A stretch of 64,000 nt of DNA from Spirochaetota bacterium (GTDB lineage Bacteria > Spirochaetota > UBA4802 > UBA5550): the NCBI GenBank assembly GCA_016933025.1, contig JAFGBT010000003.1:83153-147152 (forward strand), written 5' to 3'. Shown here piece by piece: positions 25,390 through 32,355 of this stretch. The notes below the pieces were generated by a model. It searched no databases and had not been told where the DNA came from. It saw only the letters and a program-made list of their open reading frames with translations. Made by a program: the position numbers and the translations under genes. The first letter of the stretch is position 1. Each line of letters starts with the position of its first letter.

Positions 25390-26655
25390 TTATTTACTGT
25401 CTATCAATTTCGCTTCAATCGTGACCCTGTTCGGGAAGGTATCCGGTATATTGAATTTAAATCCGAGCTTATCGTCCTTGGCCTTGAGCTCGTCGACGAA
25501 CTCTCCGGTGGTTCCGGCGAAGTAGACTTCAATGCGCGAAGCCCTGCCGACACGGCCCTTTTCCAGCACCTGCTGCACGCCCCGGATACGATACGACAGC
25601 GCTTCGCGGAACTTTTTCAGGGCGTTGTAGTCGAGGCCGGAAATAAAGACATTAATCTGCCGGTGTGTTGCGGATTTAACGAACTGCTTCACGATCTCCT
25701 CCATGAAGGGGCCGGGTTTGGACTTGCCGGTGCTTTCATCCTTGCCGCCAAGGATTTTTTTAACCACTGCCTCGATAGCCCTCTTGGAAGCGGTGTCGTT
25801 TTGGATGTGTACGCCGGGGGCGTCCTTGCTGGTTGTGGCGAGTATCCTCCCCGTATACACGTCGATAGCTTTCAGGCGCACGATCGCCGACTTTGACTTC
25901 ATGTTTGTGGAGTAGCCGCGGAGGGCCTCCGACTGGTCCTTGGTCTGGGCCGTTCCGACGATGATCACCTCGGCCCCGACGTCATTCAGCAGGAGGTTCT
26001 GCACATCGTCGGTGATCGTCCCGTTCATGGCCTTGGACATCCGGCCGTATTGCCGCTTCATTAAATCCTGGACGGTCTGCAGGTCGATAAACTGAAAACC
26101 GGCTGCCCCCATTCGCTCCTGCATGAGGATCTCGGTTTCCGTGAACCCGGGGGCATTCATTTTCCTCTCGAAGGTTTCGTTTACGAGTATCATGAATTTT
26201 GGTTTGCCGTACCTGTTCAGGGCATCCTCGATCGCGTCCTCGACAACGGCGGGTTCGACGATGCCTTCGATCTCGACACTGTACATGTCGCTGTCGGAAT
26301 GCTCGTCGATAATCTTCTCTCTCTTGACAAGACCGAACGATCTGGCCTCAACGATATTCTTAACGAGCTCGTAGTCTTCCATCAGGCTGGTACCGGATAT
26401 GGTGGCGCCGAGGACCTTCTCCACCAGCTTGTTGCGGGCGTCATTGAGGGCGCGGTCGCGGGCGAGCGCCTTATCGTTGTCGAAGATCGCGGCAACCCCC
26501 TTTGCCCGTCCTTTCATCGGTTCCATTTTGTCGATTTTTTCATCAAGGGAAAAGTCGCTCGAGTCTTTCCCGCTCTCTTTTATGTTTTTCCCTCTACAGT
26601 AAGACAGGCCTGCCGCAAGCAGGAAACAGGATACCAGTATCATCGCCTTTTTCAT
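25390..26655 (-). CDS. Lipoprotein with LPP20/FlgT-like domain
   Basis: A 421-residue exported protein. ATG 26655 is chosen over an upstream in-frame start because AAGGAG precedes it by 8 nt and it gives a clean lipoprotein signal: MKKAMILVSCFLLAAGLSYC, with cysteine at residue 20. Residues about 50-150 (ARDRALNDARNKLVEKVLG) resemble LPP20-like domains seen in outer-membrane lipoproteins and in FlgT; the middle part (about 150-290) resembles proteins that sense or assemble envelope structures. It is the first gene of the ccm transcript, separated from ccmA by 10 nt. A direct role in cytochrome maturation is not known. Confidence 0.8.
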   Translation of the reverse strand: MKKAMILVSCFLLAAGLSYCRGKNIKESGKDSSDFSLDEKIDKMEPMKGRAKGVAAIFDNDKALARDRALNDARNKLVEKVLGATISGTSLMEDYELVKNIVEARSFGLVKREKIIDEHSDSDMYSVEIEGIVEPAVVEDAIEDALNRYGKPKFMILVNETFERKMNAPGFTETEILMQERMGAAGFQFIDLQTVQDLMKRQYGRMSKAMNGTITDDVQNLLLNDVGAEVIIVGTAQTKDQSEALRGYSTNMKSKSAIVRLKAIDVYTGRILATTSKDAPGVHIQNDTASKRAIEAVVKKILGGKDESTGKSKPGPFMEEIVKQFVKSATHRQINVFISGLDYNALKKFREALSYRIRGVQQVLEKGRVGRASRIEVYFAGTTGEFVDELKAKDDKLGFKFNIPDTFPNRVTIEAKLIDSK

Positions 26656-26699
26656 GTGGGACGCTCCTTGTGCCGCTCGGGTATGGAAAAGCAACGTCA

Positions 26700-26729
26700 A
26701 GTATACAATTTTTTTATAATACAAGTCAA
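26700..26729 (-). promoter_or_regulatory. Promoter of the lipoprotein-ccm operon
   Basis: On the minus strand TTGACT (26729-26724) and TATACT (26705-26700) with an 18 nt spacer, about 45 nt before the lipoprotein ATG. Confidence 0.5.
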
Positions 26730-26860
26730 ATATTAATTATATGCACCGGGGAGAGGCGCTATTGTACGGCACCATGGCAGGGGCTCCTATATGATTAAAA
26801 TTTTAATAGGGGTCATAGGTTTATTGGCCAATTAATAATAAAATTAATCATTATTTTTAT

Positions 26861-26888
26861 TGACAGAAAAAGGGGTGTATATATTTTA
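26861..26888 (+). promoter_or_regulatory. Promoter of rplM-rpsI
   Basis: TTGACA (26861-26866), 16 nt spacer, TATTTT (26883-26888). The predicted leader of about 95 nt begins with an inverted repeat CCGATTA-TTG-TAATCGG (26896-26912) and contains the perfect palindrome CATGTAATTACATG (26956-26969) about 20 nt before rplM. The rest of the 335 nt gap (26656-26990) holds only this and the divergent lipoprotein promoter. Confidence 0.55.
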
Positions 26889-26990
26889 AACCTTCCGATT
26901 ATTGTAATCGGTCGTTTGTAAAGCGAGCGATAAGCAGCCCGATTTAGCAAGCAATCATGTAATTACATGTAATTAATTGTAGAGAATGAT

Positions 26991-27440
26991 ATGAAAGGTA
27001 TGCAGAAAACGTATTCGATGAAGGCATCCGAAATCAACAAGAAATGGTATGTCGTAGATGCCGAAGGTAAAGTGTTGGGCAGGCTTGCCTCCGAGGTGGC
27101 GAGTATTTTGCGCGGGAAAAACAAGCCTGATTTCACGCCTCACCTGGACATGGGCGACTATGTGATCGTCATCAACGCCGAGAAGGTTGTACTGACGGGC
27201 ACCAAGGCGGATGACAAGGATTACTTCAGGCATTCCCAGTATCCGGGCGGGATCAAGTTCGTGAATATCAAAAAGCTCAGGAAGGAGCGGCCGGAGTTCA
27301 TTGTCGAGCACGCGATCAAGAATATGCTTCCGAAAGGAAGGCTGGGAAGAAAGATCTTCGGGAACCTGAAAGTTTATACCGGCGCGGAGCATCCTCACCA
27401 GGCTCAGAAGCCGGAACCAATTGATATAGCAAGGAGCTGA
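26991..27440 (+). CDS. rplM: 50S ribosomal protein L13
   Basis: A 149-residue early-assembly protein of the large subunit. The conserved core is all present: [37 protein letters not shown] and [12 protein letters not shown] 26991 is used; a second ATG at 27000 gives an N-terminus closer to most homologues but has its possible ribosome binding site too close. It is followed 1 nt later by rpsI, the standard pair. Confidence 0.97.
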   Translation: MKGMQKTYSMKASEINKKWYVVDAEGKVLGRLASEVASILRGKNKPDFTPHLDMGDYVIVINAEKVVLTGTKADDKDYFRHSQYPGGIKFVNIKKLRKERPEFIVEHAIKNMLPKGRLGRKIFGNLKVYTGAEHPHQAQKPEPIDIARS

Positions 27441-27441
27441 T

Positions 27442-27831
27442 ATGGCCGATCGTTACTACGCAACAGGGAGAAGAAAGACCTCCGTGGCGCGGGTCTGGAT
27501 AGTGCCCGGGTCGGGGAACATGACGATAAACAAGCAGCCGATAAAGGAATATTTCAGGCGGCAGACGCTCGAACTCATCGTGAGGCAGCCGCTGGAGTAC
27601 GTCGGCATGCTGGGAAATTATGACGTCCAGGCTGTCGTCGACGGCGGCGGATGGTCCGGCCAGGCCGGTGCCGTGAAGATGGGTATCGCGCGGTGCCTGG
27701 TGCAGGTGGACGAGAAGCTGCGCAAGCAGCTCCGGGACGGCGGATTCCTCACCAGGGACTCCCGCGAGGTGGAGCGCAAGAAGCCGGGCCAGAAAAAGGC
27801 GCGGAAGCGGTTCCAGTTCTCGAAACGTTAA
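27442..27831 (+). CDS. rpsI: 30S ribosomal protein S9
   Basis: A 129-residue small-subunit protein starting [15 protein letters not shown] and ending in the basic tail [12 protein letters not shown], whose terminal arginine normally reaches the P site tRNA. Motifs [17 protein letters not shown] and [19 protein letters not shown] are diagnostic. It ends a two-gene operon with rplM, closed by an intrinsic terminator 25 nt downstream. Confidence 0.97.
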   Translation: MADRYYATGRRKTSVARVWIVPGSGNMTINKQPIKEYFRRQTLELIVRQPLEYVGMLGNYDVQAVVDGGGWSGQAGAVKMGIARCLVQVDEKLRKQLRDGGFLTRDSREVERKKPGQKKARKRFQFSKR

Positions 27832-27854
27832 TCGCTATTGCAATAGAATTCCGG

Positions 27855-27885
27855 AGAGGATGCAGAGATGCATCCTCTTTTGTTT
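27855..27885 (+). terminator. Intrinsic terminator of rplM-rpsI
   Basis: A 10 bp perfect stem AGAGGATGCA (27855-27864) and TGCATCCTCT (27869-27878) with a 4 nt GAGA loop, running into TTTTGTTT. It lies between rpsI and recX, so recX transcription depends on read-through or its own promoter. Confidence 0.88.
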
Positions 27886-27897
27886 GGGATAAGGATT

Positions 27898-28536
27898 GTG
27901 CTGACTATTGTAAAAATTAAAAAAGCTGATGATCATGTCTCTGTTGAATTCGATAACGATGCAACCCTGAAAATACCGGCACGCGTGGCCGGGATGTACC
28001 GGCTTGAGACGGGCCGATCGGTCGATCAGATTGAATTCGCACAGCTCAGGGAAGAATCGGACCGCTTCCAGTGCAGGAAGAAGGCGCTTGATTATCTGGC
28101 GGTACGGCCGAGGTCCGCGGCCGAGATGGAGCGCTATCTGAGCAAAAAGGGCTTCAGCGGCGATATCATACGCGAGACCGTGACCGGCATCAGGGACGCC
28201 GGGTACATCGACGACGCCGATTATGCGGCGCGGTATATCAGCGACAGGTTAAACAGAAAGCTGGTCGGCAAGAATTTGTTATACAGCGAATTGCTGAGAA
28301 GGGGGGTCCCGCGGAACATTATCCGTCATGCGCTCAAGGAATCGGAAGCCCTGCATGCGAATGCCGATGAAGTGTATACAGTGGCGATGAAAAAGTATGA
28401 GGGCCTGCGGCATAAGAGCAATCCGCTGGTAAAGCTTTCATTGTTTCTCCGCGGCAGGGGATTCGACGGGGATCTGGTCGACAGCGTGATCGAGCGCATC
28501 AGGCGCGAGGATGCAGGGGCGGAAGAAGAGATGTAA
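27898..28536 (+). CDS. recX: Regulatory protein RecX
   Basis: A 212-residue, mostly helical protein that modulates RecA filaments. It has three RecX helical repeats (ALDYLAVRPRSAAEMERYL, GYIDDADYAARYISDRLNRK, LVKLSLFLRGRGFDGDLVDSVIERI). The start is set at GTG 27898: the upstream in-frame ATG 27868 lies inside the terminator stem of rpsI and would add an odd N-terminus. AAGGA is close to the GTG. recA is not in the window. Confidence 0.85.
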   Translation: MLTIVKIKKADDHVSVEFDNDATLKIPARVAGMYRLETGRSVDQIEFAQLREESDRFQCRKKALDYLAVRPRSAAEMERYLSKKGFSGDIIRETVTGIRDAGYIDDADYAARYISDRLNRKLVGKNLLYSELLRRGVPRNIIRHALKESEALHANADEVYTVAMKKYEGLRHKSNPLVKLSLFLRGRGFDGDLVDSVIERIRREDAGAEEEM

Positions 28537-28583
28537 AATTCAGTACAAAGCCGGTGAACAACTCAGCATCGCACACCAGAAGA

Positions 28584-30056
28584 TTATTGTAACCGCCGAA
28601 CCGCCATAAACGTTACGTCATCGTTGCATTCGTAATCGGTAAGGCCGTCGAGAATGGCCGTTTTTATCGTGTCGAGATTGCCTGTGCCCGATTTCGACAG
28701 GATCTGGGCAAGGTTATCCTGACCGAATAGAACGACCCGTGAATCCTTTTCATAATTATTGCCACTTGTTTTCATTGCTTCAGTGATCCCGTCAGTATAC
28801 ACGAGCATCGTGTCACCCACGTCCAATGTAAAGGAGCAATCGTCAACCATGCCCTGAAGGTTGCTATCAAGGCCGATCCACATGCCGTTCGTTTCAACGA
28901 TTTCCACGGATGAACGCGCTGAACGGAAGATCATGATGTCCTGGTGGAGCCCGGAATAATAAAACCTGCCGTCTTTTATGCACGAGAACACCGTGATGGT
29001 CATGTACTTGTCTTCCCCTAGTTTTTTTATATTCTGGTATATGACGCTGTTGATCATTACAAGGAGTTCCGACGGCTTCGCATCCGGCTTTGTCTCAAGA
29101 ACCGTATGAATGGACGTCTGCACCATCATCATGATGAGCCCGGCGGGGACGCCATGGCCCGAGACGTCGCCGATAACAAGCCAGTCATAGCCCTTCACGT
29201 TGATGATATCGTAATAATCGCCACCGACTTCAACGGCGGGCTTCATGTACGCCGCTATCTCGAAGCCGCTTATCCGCGGTTGATCGGGAAGCAGTATCGT
29301 CTGTATCTTTTTGGCCAGTTCCATCTCGGACCAGAGCGAGTCCCTCGCTTCGATGACTTCTTTGTTCAGGGCCTCCATTTCTTCGAGCGCCGCGTTAAGT
29401 TCCCTGGTTCGTTCTTCAACTTTTTTCTCAAGGTCGCGGTTGAGCAACTCAAGTTCATCGGTCAACTCCTGTGCGCGGTCGAGTGCGTTCTTGTTGATTT
29501 TGTATATCTGATAACCAATGAGGCCTACAACAACGATAAACATGGCATTATCTACAAAAAAATCGAGGACAATGGTCGAATCCAGATTGAACCACCCCGC
29601 TGCCGCTTGTACATAGAGCGCTAAAAGAACGGTATTGATTGCGGTATATATTAGTATAACGAATTTTTTCCTCGCTATCACCAGGGGCAGCAGCACCATA
29701 ATTCCCGGGATATAGACAATTGTATCGAGCCTGCATATGGGGTAAGGGCTGTCGTCCAGAAAAAAAAGAACGGCCCATGTTGCCAGCAGCGGTATGATCA
29801 AGGCGGTATGGGACGCGATGGCAAATTTTCCCGACTTTAAAAAAAATATCGCTCCGGTAACAATCGCCAAGGTAACAAGCACCGTGATAAGCATCTGAGC
29901 CGACGCCTGCCCGGCCGCCAGGTCCATAATTATAATGGCCGGTATGCATAAGAATATTATAATCAGCAAAATGAAGATGATTCTTGCCTTCTGCTGGAGA
30001 ACATAGTTTGCATCTTTATACACACCAAGAAAGTAGTCGTTGATATGAGTAAACAT
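28584..30056 (-). CDS. Membrane SpoIIE-type (PP2C) phosphatase, copy 3
   Basis: A 490-residue phosphatase with about six membrane helices (residues 27-195) but no periplasmic sensor domain, followed by a coiled coil (LNRDLEKKVEERTRELNAALEEM) shortened here to its pattern of heptads, and a SpoIIE domain with GGDYYD, GDVSGHG, VYTDGITEA and NDDVTFMAVR. The linker ARDSLWSEMELAKKIQ is nearly the same as in the tandem genes at 12.5-16.7 kb, so the three are close paralogues with swapped input modules. AAGGAG lies 6 nt before the ATG. It is convergent with recX. Confidence 0.9.
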   Translation of the reverse strand: MFTHINDYFLGVYKDANYVLQQKARIIFILLIIIFLCIPAIIIMDLAAGQASAQMLITVLVTLAIVTGAIFFLKSGKFAIASHTALIIPLLATWAVLFFLDDSPYPICRLDTIVYIPGIMVLLPLVIARKKFVILIYTAINTVLLALYVQAAAGWFNLDSTIVLDFFVDNAMFIVVVGLIGYQIYKINKNALDRAQELTDELELLNRDLEKKVEERTRELNAALEEMEALNKEVIEARDSLWSEMELAKKIQTILLPDQPRISGFEIAAYMKPAVEVGGDYYDIINVKGYDWLVIGDVSGHGVPAGLIMMMVQTSIHTVLETKPDAKPSELLVMINSVIYQNIKKLGEDKYMTITVFSCIKDGRFYYSGLHQDIMIFRSARSSVEIVETNGMWIGLDSNLQGMVDDCSFTLDVGDTMLVYTDGITEAMKTSGNNYEKDSRVVLFGQDNLAQILSKSGTGNLDTIKTAILDGLTDYECNDDVTFMAVRRLQ

Positions 30057-30282
30057 AGTGGCTCCTTGCTGATAGATAATGATGCTAAAAATTTGTTATT
30101 GATAACGCTGTAGAGAAAGATATTTAATTATGCTATGAGAGTGATAAATAACATATTAAATTCTGCAGAAAAAGCAAGTATAAAATTAATGATTTCAAAC
30201 GATGAATACCGTAGAAATATGCCTGCTTTCGGCACACATCGGTTTTCACTCAAGAATTATAACTGTATCAGACGTAAATTGC

Positions 30283-30298
30283 TTGATAATATTATCAA
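30283..30298. promoter_or_regulatory. Perfect 16 bp palindrome, possible Fur/PerR-family operator
   Basis: TTGATAATATTATCAA is an exact palindrome located 62 nt before the epimerase start, in the 304 nt divergent gap between the third phosphatase and the epimerase. Its halves TGATAAT/ATTATCA equal the Fur 7-1-7 half sites but lack the central base. The remainder of the gap shows nothing else I can name. Confidence 0.35.
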
Positions 30299-30360
30299 AA
30301 ATGTATTGATCGTATTGTATTCGATTAGTGCGAAGGATACCATGTAAAAGGGCTAATGTC

Positions 30361-31347
30361 ATGAAAAAACTTGTAACCGGCGCAACGGGATTTATGGGTT
30401 CATCAATCGTGAGGGAGCTTCTAAAAGAGGGCGAGGAGGTAAAGGTACTTGTCAGGGAGACAAGCGATACGCGGAACATCGACGGCCTTGATGTGGAAAG
30501 GGCCTATGGAGACATTCGCGACGGCGACTCGATGAAAAGGGCCCTCAAGGGCTGCGATACCCTGTATTATACCGCGGCTTTTTTTTCACACTGGGTGCCG
30601 GATAAGAAGCTGCCATATGAGGTTAACGTCGAGGGGACGAAAAGATCAATGAAAGCGGCGCTTGAAGCAGGTGTTCAAAAAGTTGTTTATACAAGCACCA
30701 ACAACACCATGGGCGCGCACGGCCCTGTGCCCGTAGATGAGAGCGCTGAATTCAACCACTGGAAGACCGGGGACCATTATTCAATGTCAAAATATCTTGC
30801 GGAGGTCGAGGCGAGGAAGTTTGTACCCATGGGCCTACCGATTGTCATTGTCAATCCCACCCTGGTCATCGGCGTGCGCGACATAAAGCCGACACCGTCG
30901 GGGCAGATGATAATCGATGTTGCCACGGGACAGATGCCCGGCTACATTGAGGGAGGCACAAATGTGATCGACGTGGAGGACGTCGCGCGGGGCCACATCC
31001 TTGCCGCAAAAAAGGGGAGAGCGGGTGAGCGGTATCTGTTCGGAAACGAAAATTTGACCGTGTCGAATTATTTCAAGCTGATAGCGGAAATCGCCGGCGT
31101 GAAACCGCCCCGGATAAAGATCCCATATCATACGGCGGTAGCCCTCGGATATGTCTTTGAGCTCGGCGCTTTTATTACCAAGAAACCTCCTGTTGTAACG
31201 GCATCGGAAATTAGAATCGGGAAACTGCAGGAATGGTATGATTGCTCCAAGGCCGTGAAGGAGCTTGGTTTGCCGCAGACGCCTGTCAGAAAGGCTATCG
31301 AGAAGGCGCTTAACTGGTTCATCGAGAACGGGTATATACAGAGATAA
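30361..31347 (+). CDS. NAD-dependent epimerase/dehydratase (extended SDR)
   Basis: A 328-residue extended short-chain dehydrogenase. The start is ATG 30361, giving MKKLVTGATGFMGSS with the NAD-binding TGATGFMG at residues 6-13; the frame is open farther upstream but that part is not conserved. The catalytic pair is YSMSK (about residue 140). The family includes dihydroflavonol reductase-like, hopanoid-associated (HpnA-like) and nucleotide-sugar enzymes; the VIDVEDVARGHILA segment fits the dihydroflavonol/HpnA-like branch. No hopanoid or sugar genes are adjacent, so the substrate is open. Confidence 0.88.
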   Translation: MKKLVTGATGFMGSSIVRELLKEGEEVKVLVRETSDTRNIDGLDVERAYGDIRDGDSMKRALKGCDTLYYTAAFFSHWVPDKKLPYEVNVEGTKRSMKAALEAGVQKVVYTSTNNTMGAHGPVPVDESAEFNHWKTGDHYSMSKYLAEVEARKFVPMGLPIVIVNPTLVIGVRDIKPTPSGQMIIDVATGQMPGYIEGGTNVIDVEDVARGHILAAKKGRAGERYLFGNENLTVSNYFKLIAEIAGVKPPRIKIPYHTAVALGYVFELGAFITKKPPVVTASEIRIGKLQEWYDCSKAVKELGLPQTPVRKAIEKALNWFIENGYIQR

Positions 31348-31406
31348 ATCTGAAACAGTAATCCGCACGGATCACCGGCTCAAGGAAAGCATTGTTTCGG
31401 TGACGA

Positions 31407-32120
31407 TTATAACAAGTATTTTTTTCTGTCCGCCATGAATTCACGGTATATGCGGTAATGCTCCGTGTCCTCGTAGCGCACGCGGCCGATAGGCGCCGCG
31501 TCAAAGCTGAAAAGCACGGCACCGGGAAGGGCGAGGAGTATGGGCGAGTGAGTGGCGATGATGAACTGCGCGTGCCCGTCGGCACCCATTTCGCCGAGCA
31601 GCCTGAGGAGTTCGATCTGCCTCCCCGGCGACAACGCGTTCTCAGGCTCGTCCAGCAGGTAGAGGCCGGTGATTTTGAAGCGGCTTTTGAAAAACGACAT
31701 GTGACACTGGCCGTGCGACTGCTCCATGAGCGATTTTCCGCCGAAGTAGTCGAGGTTCGCGGGCGACATGGAGGCCCATTCATCGAGGTTCACGGCGAAA
31801 TTCCGGAATATCTCTGAAGCGAAAAAGGAGCCGGGCACGGGGCCGGATGCCCATTCCGCGTCGATGTAGCGGTACATCTCCCGTTCGTACGGATTATGAT
31901 GAAACCTGGTGCGTTCCATACCCTCCCAGATATGGATCTTGCATTTCATCGCGATGGCCCTGAGCAGGGTCGATTTCCCCGTGCCGTTCTCGCCGACGAA
32001 CATGGTGACCGGGGAGGTAAGATCGATACTCGCGGTTTTCCTGAATATCGGGAGATTAAAGGGATAATGATCGCCGGTCGGATACCGGTCGGATAAGAGA
32101 TGTATTCGTTTCAGGTGCAT
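31407..32120 (-). CDS. AAA-type ATPase (predicted ABC-like ATPase, COG3910 type)
   Basis: A 237-residue cytoplasmic ATPase with Walker A GENGTGKST (about residues 44-52), a middle part with the helix FRNFAVNLDEWA, signature-like EPENALSPGRQ with Walker B LYLLDEPE, and the H-loop THSPILL. The layout is that of SMC/ABC-like AAA_21 ATPases that occur alone in many genomes. Function is unknown; it has no membrane partner nearby. It is convergent with the epimerase and divergent from alaS. Confidence 0.82.
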   Translation of the reverse strand: MHLKRIHLLSDRYPTGDHYPFNLPIFRKTASIDLTSPVTMFVGENGTGKSTLLRAIAMKCKIHIWEGMERTRFHHNPYEREMYRYIDAEWASGPVPGSFFASEIFRNFAVNLDEWASMSPANLDYFGGKSLMEQSHGQCHMSFFKSRFKITGLYLLDEPENALSPGRQIELLRLLGEMGADGHAQFIIATHSPILLALPGAVLFSFDAAPIGRVRYEDTEHYRIYREFMADRKKYLL

Positions 32121-32355
32121 TGTTTTCTGCTCGCATGTACTGGAGGATCCGGGGGATGACCCCGGTCAGTATTGCCCAATGAAGCATGATTTGTAAAGCG
32201 TTCTTTTATGCTCTCTGTCCGGAGGCATCCGCATTACAATCGAGGTATTTGGGGTCTGCCGTCAAATATTGACTTGAAAATATCTCTGGTTGCATAGATA
32301 GTGCCATAATGCCCGGTAATGCGTGCGGCTATGACCTGTTACTTAGAGGTGCGAG

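Noticed and set aside
30135..30347. 70-codon frame in the gap before the epimerase
   Set aside because: No ribosome binding site, AT-driven composition, overlaps the palindrome and the beginning of the epimerase gene region; no recognisable product.
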